A program made the position numbers and the translations under genes. DNA of 62,000 bases from NCBI GenBank assembly GCA_016946835.1, contig JACVTC010000100.1, forward strand, positions 240,001-302,000, in the 5' to 3' direction. This document shows positions 11,737-22,982 of this stretch, in pieces; position 1 is the stretch's first letter, and each line of letters begins with the position of its first letter. The notes under the pieces are model-generated. The model was given only the letters and a program-made list of their open reading frames with translations. It was not told the DNA's origin and made no database searches. This DNA is from Neocallimastix lanati (nom. inval.). Its lineage: Eukaryota > Neocallimastigomycota > Neocallimastigomycetes > Neocallimastigales > Neocallimastigaceae.

Positions 11737-14700
11737 ATGAAAGATTTTAATAGAATAAAGTTATATTTTATCATTTTAGCTACTTTTTTTATTGCACTTT
11801 GTGCTAGTAAAGTATCAATATTAACAAATGATAATGAATTTGAAGTCTTAGGTTTCAATCAATATAAGGCTTATGAATTTGAATGGTCACCAATAAATAA
11901 AGGAAATAATAATCATATATTTTCATATACTGTTCAATCCAATGATACACAGTTGTTATCTGTTTATCTTTTTAACAAAGAGCAATATAATCAATGGAAT
12001 AAAATTATGGTTTCTTTAAATGATACCCAAATCTCTCAACATTCAAAAGACAATTCCACTTCAGTTGTCACTATTGAAAATATATTAGAAGAAAAACATT
12101 CCATTCATCATTTAAAGCGTTTTGATTGTCCAGTAAGTTGAAATTAAAAAAAAAAATTTTTTTCCATTGCCTTTAATTTATAATTTTATAATAGTAGATT
12201 TATATTAAATTTATATAATACTAATAAAGAATAAATAATTATATCAACGATATAAATATACAATATAAATAATATATAGTATGATTTGAATGAATTTTTA
12301 ATTGAAATATTTTAATACAATAATTAATATTAATATTAATGAAAATATTATTATTATTATTAACACACTATCTATATTTAATATATTTTATTTTATATTT
12401 TTGTTTTTTTATATGTATTTATATTTCTATATATTTATATATTTCTAAATATTTTTTCATAATTCAATAAATCAATAAATTTAATATTATAATTCTATTT
12501 ATTTATTTATTTTTACTTCATATTTTATTTATATTTTAATAAAAAAGAAAAAAAGCAAAACATGTCATAAGGAACAATGTAAAATAGAAGAGGATATATT
12601 TTATATAGTAATCTTTGGATATGGTAACAATGATCATACTTATTCATTGTTTGATGTTGAAGGTGATTTCAAATTAAAGTCAATTGAATTAAATGGTAAA
12701 TCTACACACACGACACTTTTAAATTATGGTATAGCTGTTGGTAAGGCTTATAAGACGAGTTTTATTGGTATGACAGAAAATGATAATGATACCGGTGAAA
12801 CTAATCCTGAGGAAGAAGCCGATATCTTTAAAAAGATGATGTTTATTGCTATTATTGTTATCCCTTCCATTATTGTTTTCCTATTAATAATGTTTGTATA
12901 TTGTCATCGTAGTGGCAAGACAAAACGTGAAAGAAAGGAAGAACTCTATAATCCCAAGGAAGATAATAACAAAATGACTATCAGATCACCTTACATGAGA
13001 GAAATGAATGTAAAAGGGAAGGAACCTTGTAATCCAAATTATGATAATTCTACTACTCTTCGTAATGATGATAGCAAGTTAACCATGCTTAATAATTATT
13101 CTTATTCCAAGGGAGCAAGTACCATTTATAATAATATCAGTATGGAACATGAAAATATCTCCTATTCTTCCTCTTCCTATCCTTATATTGAAGAAATGGA
13201 TGTTCCTTTCAAGAATAAGAGTACCACAAAAAAATTAGATCTCACCTATCCTTATACTAGAAAAGATGGTACATTCTCTAAACAGGCAAATATAAATATT
13301 CCCTATAGTATGAATCATTATGAAGATGATTATCGTTTAAGCTATGGACCGTCTAGTTGTGACATAATGGTCGAGGAGCACAGTGAAGATATTGTAAATT
13401 CTAGTCTTGGCCATGTAGAGGGAGAAGAATTTGATAACAGTAAAAATATTTATATTAAGATTAATCGTAGTACAAATAAATATAATACTGAAGAGTTCCT
13501 TAAGGAGGATAGTATCAATAAGATTAAGGAAAAGCATTCCTGTATAATTCAACTCTCTAAATTCCTTAATGAAAATAATAACCGTCATGGTATTATTAAT
13601 GAAAGTTCTTCTTCCTCAGGCTCAATGGGTTCTTCGTCACCTTCATCCTCATTGTCATCACCTTCTTTTTCTTCTTCTTCCAATGATGAAAATGAAAATA
13701 AAATTAAATTAGGAAATCATTCTCGTTCACATCCACATTCTCATTCACCTTCTCATAAGAAAATTCAAAATTTTGATCGTTCCCCTCTATCTACTTTTCA
13801 AATGAAACTTGATTCAAGTTCAAGTATGAATTCAAGTCCAAAAAACTTTAATAACAGTCATCATCATCATCATCATCATCATAATTATAATTATGGTCAA
13901 AGTCATAATATTAAGAAAAATAGAAATAGATTACCAAGTAATTGCGATATTGAGGTTAGTAGTAGTAGTAGTAGTAGTAGTAGTAATAGTAATAGTAATA
14001 GTAATAGTAATAGTAATAGTAATAGTAATAGTAATAGTAATAGTAATAGTAATAGTAATTGTAATAGTAGTACTCATAGTAATAGCAATATCAGTAGTAT
14101 TCCCTCCTTTGAAGATGAAGAGTTGAAAGAATTAGAAGAATTGGAAGCATTGGAATCATTGGAAGAATTAAAAGAAATTAAAGCAGCAGAAGAAGATTTA
14201 TCCTCTTACAATGAGGAATATTTTCTTTCTGAATTTACTCTTCCATCATTAGCTAAATCAAAATCAAATGAAGAAATTTGTTATAAAAATTCTAAACATA
14301 GTACTTCAACTCATACCTTTGGTAATTCTATGAGTACTTCTTGTACCAGTTTTGAAACTAATTCTCCTAATCGTCAAGCAATGATGATGAAAATGACAAC
14401 GACTACTGCTCCTTCTGTTAATGTTGCTGATGTTGTTGCTGATACCACTGCTAATACTACTTTTGTTACAACAACCAATGCTAATAATACTTCCCCATTC
14501 CATACTAATTCTTCTATTCAAGGAAAAATTAATGAAACAAAGGTTCAAACGAAAAAACATTCTTTGCTTCCATATATTTTACATCATCCTCTACGTCATT
14601 TACCTTCCACTTCTCTTCAAGAATCTAATAATAATATTAATACTAATATGAATACTAATAAATATGTAAGTAGTAGTAATATCATTGGACGGTTAATTTA

Positions 14701-16054
14701 TACTTTTTATTATTCTAGTACTCGAATTCTTAATGAGGATGATGTGGTTAAGATTAAAAAAATTTTTGATAATAATTGGGTAAAGGTAGAAAGAAATCCA
14801 AATGAATTCTTTATCATACCTTTATTAGTATTGGATGCTCCTTTTGAAGAAATTCGTATGTTTAAGAAACGTTCTCAGGCACATCGTGTTAAAATGAATA
14901 AGGAAGAAATGCAAATTAATGAACGTGTTGAACCTTCTCCGGAATACTTGTATCATTGTTCCTATATTTCCTTTAAAGATTATCAAAAGATGTCTTTAAA
15001 TAGTAAATGGGAACGTAAGATTAAAACACTAAATCATTCCTCTCCAGAAGAGATCAATATCACCAATAACATTGACATCAATAACATTACTACATCTTTT
15101 GCTCATAAAATGAATTATCCTATCTATAGTCATCAACATCAACATAAAACTATTCCTGTGGTAGATTTGGAACCATTTATGGAACATGATTCCTCTCATT
15201 ATTATACTTCTTATAATAATAGTACCTCTTTAAAGAATCCACCTAATCAACCATTTGAACATTCTACTAAGAAGGACTATGTAGATCCCATCAATAATCC
15301 CTTTAGTGATTCTAGTTTAGAAGGGATGACGATGGTTGGATCTTCTCAGGATGATATTATTATTAATGATCATTCTCATTCAAGAATTTTTGGCTCTGAA
15401 GAAGAAGAAGAAGGAGGTATAAATGCTAATGAAAAGGAAAACTATTATCATTTCAAAAATATTTCTGATCCTGGAATGATAGCAGTTACTACTTTAGAAT
15501 CTTTTGCTAAATTGGAAGATACAAGAAAAAATAAGGAGAAGGAAAAGAAGGAAGGAAAAAAGGATATTTTAATTGAAGAAGATGAAGATAGTAATTTTAA
15601 GGATGGAAAAGATAATGAAGGTAATGATGACAATGATGATGAAGATATTCATTTAACAACTTGTGCCAAATCTTGTCGTTATTCTACTTTAAAAAGTCAA
15701 CGTACTTTAGTAGATGAAAATTATGAGGATAATAATGATGATGATAATGATGAAGCTGAAAGAGATGAACCTCTTCTTTTAGATATAAATCCAAGAAAAA
15801 AAATTAATGAAAAACCTTCTTTACTCCTAAAACCAATATCTCAAATTAGAAATGAAGATAGTCAAAGTACCATTGCTGTAACTGAACCAATGGAACCAAT
15901 ATTTAATGCAGATTATCCAGAAAAAAATCATATAGATATTCGAAGAATTAATTCTAATGCTTTTGGACATATTATTGATGGTCAAACCAATTTAATTATT
16001 AATGATCGTCGTGCCAATGTAGAATCCTTAGTTATCAATATTGAAAATGCTTAG
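11737..16054 (+). CDS. Single-pass membrane protein with long low-complexity cytoplasmic tail and possible SH3-like segment (two exons)
   Basis: Proposed structure: exon 1 11737-12132, intron 12133-12547 (GTAAGT..AAAAAAG), exon 2 12548-16054, giving about 1300 residues. Both junctions are phase 0. Exon 1 without splicing hits a stop two codons past the donor, and exon 2 is open back to the chosen acceptor. Residues 1-24 look like a signal peptide (YFIILATFFIALCAS). The ectodomain has a short cysteine cluster at the splice join (FDCP, then KKSKTCHKEQC). A hydrophobic span at about 229-251 is followed by a basic stop-transfer segment (CHRSGKTKRERKEE), so type I topology is likely. The tail is rich in Ser, Asn and Asp/Glu, with eight His near residue 570, an SN run near 603-640 and a Glu/Leu-rich helix near 654-683. 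Residues about 844-897 (IYTFYY.., DDVVKIKK, NNWVKVERN, FFIIPLLVL) resemble an SH3 fold. Single TM plus cytoplasmic SH3 recalls yeast Fus1, but orthology is not shown. Function unknown. Confidence 0.8.
12133..12547 (+). other. Intron of the membrane-protein gene
   Basis: The intron starts GTAAGT and ends AAAAAAG. It is AT-rich like intergenic DNA, while both flanking exons have normal codon content. A second AG at 12554-12555 would shift the frame, so the upstream AG at 12546-12547 is preferred. Confidence 0.75.
13964..14070 (+). repeat. Coding trinucleotide microsatellite (AGT/AAT)n
   Basis: In-frame repeats of AGT and then alternating AGT/AAT encode a run of Ser followed by Ser-Asn dipeptides in the tail of the membrane protein. 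Slippage here would change length by whole codons without breaking the frame. Confidence 0.85.
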
Positions 16055-16189
16055 AGGAAAAAATAATAATAATAATAATAATAATATAATAATAATAATA
16101 ATAATAATAAAAGAATATATTAATATATATATAATAAAATACCTTAGAAATATCTTTATATTATTAAAAATCATTAAATGATGTTTTTA

Positions 16190-16220
<31 letters not shown>

Positions 16221-17133
16221 TTATTTTATTTTATTTTATTAATTTATTATTATTATTTTTCTATTATTATATTTTTTTCTCAATATATCTATATCTAAAT
16301 TAATATTAATTTTATCTATTTTATTTTATTTTATTAAAATTTTTATTATTAAAATAGTAAAAAAAAATTTTTTTTTTTTTTATTTTCCATTATAAAAAAC
16401 AAATATATATGTATTATAATATATATTATTTTATTTTATTATTAAAAAATAAATAGTTATTATGATAGCTATGAACAAATGTTAATTTCCACTTTTTTTT
16501 TTTTTTTTTTTTTTTTGTTTATTTTTGTTTTGTTTCTATATATATATATACTTTAAAGTAAAAAAATAAAACATAAAAAAAAGTTTTATCTGTTAATAAA
16601 ATTTTTTTAACAATTTTAAAAAAAATTTTTTTTTAAATTATTATTTTTTTTTTCTTTATAAAAATTTTTTCTAATATGAATTTAATAACAATAAATAAAT
16701 ACAAATCAATAAAAAATCTATTAAAAGCTTTAATAAATATAATATAAATAAAAATATTTTTATTTTTTTTTTATTATACAAATAATATATATAGTTGTTA
16801 TTGATAAAACTATGAATAACACAATGGTAATTTCTAATTTTTTTTTTTTATAATTTTTAAAATATATGTACTAAAATTAATTTATTTATTTATTTTTTTT
16901 TTTTTACATGTAATTAATATTATATAATTATTTAATATATATTTATAAGTATATAAAAAAAAATATCTTTTTTTTTTTTTTTTTTGTTTGTTTTATTTTT
17001 TATTTTTATTTTATTTTATTTAATTTTTTTAATAATAATTTTTTTTTTTTTTTTTTTAAAAATATATATATATATATATTAAATTTTTCCTTTTTTTTTT
17101 TTTTTAAAAAAAAATAAAAGAAATGAAAATAAA
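16055..17133. other. AT-rich intergenic spacer
   Basis: Contains an (AAT)n tract just after the stop, (TTTTA)n runs around 16185-16240 and repeated poly-T tracts. No gene or RNA seen. Confidence 0.7.
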
Positions 17134-17228
17134 ATGCCAAAAATTGCTTCAAAATCATTTTTGTCTAATACAAATAGTACCAACACAAATAATACCAAAA
17201 CTAAAACTACTACAACTACAACTACCAC

Positions 17229-17261
<33 letters not shown>

Positions 17262-17757
17262 GTCTTTATCTTTCTATCCAGTACCACCACCATCTTTTCC
17301 TCTTCCTCCTCCCATCCAATTTCCAGTACCCTCATTTCCCAATGATACTTCACCTTTACCATCAATACCACCACCACCTCCTCCTCCAACACTCTTTGAT
17401 AAACCTTTATTTCATCAATTTCAAGAATTTCATAAAAATCATTTTTTAAATCATTCTTTTCCTATACGAATGTTTATGCCTTTTCCTTTTCATTCTATTC
17501 TCACGTCTTCAACAAAATCTCAAACTCAAACTCAATTAAATGAATATATAAATAAGGAAAAAGAAGGAGAGGAAGAAGAAGAATATGAAGAAGAATATGA
17601 AGAAGAAGAAGAAGAAGAAGAAGGAGAAACCATTCAAAATAATAACAATAATAATAAACTTTCTTTTAACCTTTCAAAAGAAACTATAGAAATGTTTCGT
17701 TTTTCAGAAATGTATAGAGAAAAATGTAAAGTATATTATATGTTATATATATATATA

Positions 17758-17813
<56 letters not shown>

Positions 17814-18468
17814 AATTATTTAAATATATTAACTAATTTGAATATAAGAGAGTTGAAATTAATGAAATTAATGAAATTTCAAATTTCAAATTAATATTTT
17901 TATTTTTATTTTATATTATTTCTATTATTTCTATTCTATATTTATTTTATTTTATTTTATTTATTTTATTTTATTTGTTTTATTTTTTATTTTATTATTT
18001 TTTTTTTACTAATATAATATATATATTATTAATTCTTTTATTTCTATAAATAAATAATTAATAAATATTATTTAAAAACTATTATATTAATATATATAAT
18101 AAATTATATATAATAAATATTTATATATCTATTAATATATACATACACACATATATTATATTTATTTTTTTCTATATCTTTATCTATATACTTTTATTTA
18201 TATTATCTATGTTATAAATTTATTAGTAAGGAAAGAAAGAGAACAGGAGGAAAGAAAGCGTTTAGAAAAGGAAAAAAAAGAGGAAATGCGTCTCTTAAAA
18301 ATATATAAGGAACATAATAAAACCTATCAGGAGCACTTGGCTATGTATGGTGATTTTAAATTGAAGTTGATGGAGGACCATCTTAACGAAACTTTTAAAA
18401 AAAATAATGTCACCGATGAACTGTGGCCTATTTTACCTTTAAATGAACAAGTCTTTCAAAACGAATGA
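17134..18468 (+). CDS. Proline-rich, acidic, coiled-coil protein of unknown function (two exons)
   Basis: Proposed structure: exon 1 17134-17725, intron 17726-18226 (GTAAAG..ATTAG), exon 2 18227-18468; 277 residues. The phase-1 junction restores one frame and the total length divides by three. Residues 17-42 are Thr and then Asn homopolymer, 48-90 are strongly proline-rich (SH3- or profilin-type ligand character), 141-165 are a Glu/Tyr block, and from about 182 a charged helix (EMYREK, then RKEREQEERKRLEKEKK) spans the splice join and is likely coiled coil. The C-terminus (NNVTDELWPILPLNEQVFQNE) is more ordinary in composition. No signal peptide or membrane span is visible. I recognise no family. 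An alternative donor at 17731 (GTATAT) would not keep the frame with any good acceptor. Expression evidence would settle the intron. Confidence 0.65.
17726..18226 (+). other. Intron of the proline-rich protein gene
   Basis: Donor GTAAAG and acceptor ATTAG. The interior is A/T repeats, including a TTA-rich run that continues exon 1 as a false poly-Leu reading frame. Removing it joins a phase-1 exon end to an open helical frame. Confidence 0.65.
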
Positions 18469-18549
18469 AGGATTGAATGAAAAGAGAGAGAGAAAATATA
18501 TATAAACCAATAAATTAATTCAAGAAGGATACCATTTTTTTTATTATTA

Positions 18550-18581
<32 letters not shown>

Positions 18582-18891
18582 CCTTCAATACCAATTTTAT
18601 TTTATTTTATTTTTTATTTTTTTTTATTGTGTATATATATATATAAGTAATTTAATTTAATTTTATAAACAATTTTATCTCTTCATTATTATATTTTTAA
18701 TGAAAATTAAGAAAATATATATATTTATACGAAAATTATTGCATGTATTAATAATTTATATAATTATATAATTATTTTTTTATCCTAATCCTATATTTAT
18801 ATTCTTAAAAAAAATTAAAAAAGTTTTAAATACTATTATCTAATCATATCTTATTTTTATTATTATTATCTTATTATTTTTTATTTATTTT

Positions 18892-18927
<36 letters not shown>

Positions 18928-19062
18928 TTCATATATTATAAATATAACTAATTTAAAAATAATAATAAGAATAAAAATAAAAAAAAAAATAAAATAAAAT
19001 AAAATAAAATAAAAAATAGAAATTAAATTAAAAAAATTTAAAAAATTAAAAAATAAAATTTC

Positions 19063-19128
<66 letters not shown>

Positions 19129-19532
19129 AGTGCTAATAAATAATAATAAACTTTCTTTTTAACACCTTTTTTTTTTTTTTTTTTTTTTGTTTGTTTGTTT
19201 AAAGAATATATTTATATATATATTTATTTTCATATATAATATATAATTACAATATGCATTATATAAACATGTATTTATTATATATTTACAATTATTTTAT
19301 TTTATTTTTTTTTTTTAATTCATTTTAAAAGTTTTTAAATTTTTTATTTTATTTTATTTTATTTTATAATATTAATTAGTTGTTGTTTAAAATTTTTATT
19401 ATTATTAACTATTATTATATAAATAATTATATATATAATAATAAACTTTATACTTTTTTTTTTTTTAATTTTTATTTTTATTAATATTATTAATATTATT
19501 TCATTATTATTTTCTTCTTTTCTTTTTTTTTT

Positions 19533-19578
<46 letters not shown>

Positions 19579-19800
19579 CATGTCATTTATTTATTTTTAT
19601 TTTTATTTTTATTTTTTTTTTTTTTTTATAAAATTCTAATTTAAAATTGAAAAGTAATAATAATGATAATATTAATAATATATATAAAAAAAAAAAAAAT
19701 AAATTAATAAAGAAAAAAAAAATTTTTTTTTTTTATCTTTATTTTTTATTTTTTATATTCCTTTTTTTTTTTTTTCTTTCTTACTTTTCTTTTCTTTCCT
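18469..19800. other. AT-rich intergenic spacer between convergent genes
   Basis: Contains long poly-A (near 18558) and poly-T tracts (near 18893-18926 and 19510-19574) and an (AAT)n array at about 19063-19126. No coding frame with normal composition was found. The flanking genes converge here, so it should hold two transcript ends. Confidence 0.65.
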
Positions 19801-20976
19801 TTATTCATAACATTGTTTTAAAATTTCAAGGATTTCTTCATGGTTTAACTTTTTATAGGCACCACCTAACACTGAGGACTTGGCTATCAATGGTAACATT
19901 TCGGGTGTTGCTCCAATATCTTTAAGCTTGGTAACCATACCACATTCTTTGGCAAAACGTTCTAAACAGTCAATACCTTCTCTGGCAATGTCATCCTTCG
20001 TCTTACCGTCCTCTTCTTTCACTCCCCAAACCTCCTTGGCATATCTAACAAATTTATCAATTCCATACTTATAGATATAACGATAGTAAGGCATCGAAAT
20101 ACAACATAAACCCATACCATGTGGAGAATCCGCATAGGCTCCCAATTGATGTTCAATGGCATGAACTTCCCAATCTTGTTGCTTTGAACATCCCATGGAG
20201 GTATTGAGCGCAAGAGTGGCACACCACATAATATTACTTCTAGCTTCATAATTTGTTGGATCCGTAATGGCTATCCTTGCAGAATGAATGACACTCTTTA
20301 AAAGTCCTTCAATTAAATAATCGGTAGTGTTATCATCATTACCAGAGAAATATTGCTCCATAAGATGGGACATAATATCAAAAATACCACTGACCATTTG
20401 ATATTTTGATACCGTGAATGTAAATTCCGGATTTAATATTGAAAATTTTGGGAAGCATTCTACTGGGAATTTACGTACTTCTTTTATCATTTGTTTACAG
20501 TCACGAATTACACTTCCTCCATTCATTTCACTACCGGTACCTACCATAGTTAAAATGGAAGCTACAGGAATAACTTTATTGGTGATAGGTTCTCTTCTAA
20601 TCCAGTAACGATTAAAAACTTCCTCACCATCATCAGCATAAGCTGTAGCTGATACACCTTTAGCACAATCAATAACACTACCACCTCCAACTGCTAAAAT
20701 TAAATCAACTTCATTATCTCTTGCTAACTTTGAACCTTCCAACATTTTATCGAGAGTAGGGTTAGCAGTAACATTTGGAAATTCTATAATTTGTTTATTA
20801 CTTTTTTGAAGAATAGAAACAACCTTATCATAAATACCATTCTTTTTAATTGAACCTCCACCATAAGTTAATAAAATTTTATTTCCAAAATTTTTTAATT
20901 CATTTTCCAGTTGATTTAACGAATCTCTACCAAAAATAATTTTGGTTGGATTATAATAAGTAAAATCAATTATCAT
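19801..20976 (-). CDS. Iron-containing alcohol/aldehyde dehydrogenase, YqhD/BdhA-like
   Basis: A 391-residue intronless protein of the family III (metal-dependent) alcohol dehydrogenases. These proteins reduce aldehydes to alcohols, or the reverse, with NAD(P)H. The N-terminal Rossmann-like part carries LLTYGGGS (35-42) and the family signature GGGSVIDCAKG (97-107). The C-terminal helical domain shows a metal-ligand set spaced as in YqhD: D200, H204 (FDIMSHLME), H272 and H286 (VHAIEHQLG..DSPHGMG). The length matches bacterial butanol dehydrogenases. No signal peptide or targeting presequence is obvious, so cytosolic action is likely. It would serve fermentative NAD(P)H re-oxidation or removal of furan and short aldehydes in an anaerobe. 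Closest relatives known to me are bacterial, and anaerobic fungi carry many transferred bacterial genes, so transfer is likely but not shown here. Substrate and cofactor are not determinable. Confidence 0.93.
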   Translation of the reverse strand: MIIDFTYYNPTKIIFGRDSLNQLENELKNFGNKILLTYGGGSIKKNGIYDKVVSILQKSNKQIIEFPNVTANPTLDKMLEGSKLARDNEVDLILAVGGGSVIDCAKGVSATAYADDGEEVFNRYWIRREPITNKVIPVASILTMVGTGSEMNGGSVIRDCKQMIKEVRKFPVECFPKFSILNPEFTFTVSKYQMVSGIFDIMSHLMEQYFSGNDDNTTDYLIEGLLKSVIHSARIAITDPTNYEARSNIMWCATLALNTSMGCSKQQDWEVHAIEHQLGAYADSPHGMGLCCISMPYYRYIYKYGIDKFVRYAKEVWGVKEEDGKTKDDIAREGIDCLERFAKECGMVTKLKDIGATPEMLPLIAKSSVLGGAYKKLNHEEILEILKQCYE

Positions 20977-21293
20977 TTTTTTGTTTTTTGTTTTGTTTTG
21001 TTTTTAATTGAAAGAAAAAAATAATAATAAATTAATAAAATACTAAGTAATTCAAAAATTTATATAAAAAAAAAAATAAAAATAAAAATTAGAAAAATTA
21101 CTTATTATTAATATTTTAAATTATATTTATATTTCAAGATGTATATATATGAAAAAAAAAAAAATAAAAAAGATTTTAAAATTAAATAATGGATAATTTA
21201 TAAATAAAAAAAAGAAAAAAAAAATTTTTTATCTTTTACTATAAAAGTATAAATTAGAATTTTTTTATTATTTAATTACTTAAAATGCGGGGG

Positions 21294-21371
21294 ATTAACT
21301 TAACACATAATATATTATATTTCATTATTAATAAATAATAAAATATAATATATATTATGTGTTAAGTTAAT
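21294..21371. repeat. Near-perfect palindrome with ~36-bp arms
   Basis: The left arm (21294-21329, beginning ATTAACTTAACACATAAT) and the right arm (21334-21371, ending ATTATGTGTTAAGTTAAT) are inverted copies, differing by one substitution and a two-base TA insertion, around a short spacer. The GGGGG just left of it (about 21289-21293) is unusual for this DNA. It could be a tiny foldback element or an extruding palindrome. Confidence 0.8.
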
Positions 21372-21572
21372 TAGGCTTACATTAAAAGTTTACATTAAAA
21401 ATGTTTTAGAATACATTATTTATTTGATAGCTATATAAAGTTATAAAAAAAATCTTTTATTATAATTTGTCAACTGTAATATTCTTTTTCATGTGATATC
21501 CATATCATTAAATATATAAAAGTAAAAGTCAAAATATACTGAAATTGTATTATCTTAATTACATTAATTGAA

Positions 21573-21786
<214 letters not shown>

Positions 21787-22982
21787 CCTGTGAATAATAA
21801 ATAAGCATTTATATAGTTTTTGAATAAATAATATAAAACGAATTTTACCATTCGTTATAGGTTACTTTTTAGAAATGATATATATATATATATATATAAA
21901 GATAAAATAATATATTATATATTTTTTTAAAAAGATATTACAATAAAATTTATACATCATACATTTAAATGTTATATATCCTTTTATTTTATTTTATTTT
22001 GTTTTGTTTTACAATGATTAAATATATATATTAAAACATTGAAACGAATAGAATTGTTAATTTTATATATTGAAAATAATAGTAATAATGGTAACGAATA
22101 AATAAAATCAAAATAAATAAATATAATAAATAATAAATAATTGTTAATAATAATAAATAATAATAATATCTATGTTTAAAAATAAAAAATATTGAAATAA
22201 TTTAATATTTCTCTTTTAAAAGTGAAAAATATTTTAAATTTACATAAAATATATATTTCACAATTTATATTTAAAAAGATACTGAAAAATAATTAAAAGC
22301 TTCAAATTTAAAAAATTATTGATTTAAAATTTGAAATATAAGATTAAAGAAAATCATTTTTAATAAAATACTTTAAAAAGTATATCTTATGATAGTTTGA
22401 ATGAAATTGCCTTGTTTAATAATAATGCAATTACATTAATCATTCTTTGAATAATATTTATTTATTTATTTATTTTTATTAAATTTATTTAATTATTTTA
22501 AACAGAAGAATTTTAAATTGGAGACTTAGCACAATATTATTTATTAATATATTATTTATTTATTTATTTATTATTTAATTTTATTTATTATTTAATTTTA
22601 TTTATTATATAATCAATGAAAATTTGAATAATGAAAAAATATATATATATATATATATATTTTTTTTTTTTTAATTATTTCATACAATTAAGTATAACAC
22701 AATATTTAAATGTTTTAATACTTTTCTTAATAGTAATTATAAAAAATTATTTATATATATATTTTATTTATTAATTATTATTCATTATTTATAATATTTT
22801 TTTTTAATAACATATAATACAAAGAAATAATTTTAATACATTGAAAAAACATATAATACTTTTTTTTTTTTTTTTTTTATAATTTATATATTAATATTTA
22901 CAGTGTTAAATATTATTCGGTTAAAATATAAAAATTATTAATATAAACTTTTTTTAAAAAATATATAATAATATATTTAAAT

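Noticed and set aside
13893-14126. Val/Ile repeat frame inside the membrane-protein gene
   Set aside because: Shadow of the (AGT/AAT) Ser/Asn codon repeat in another frame.
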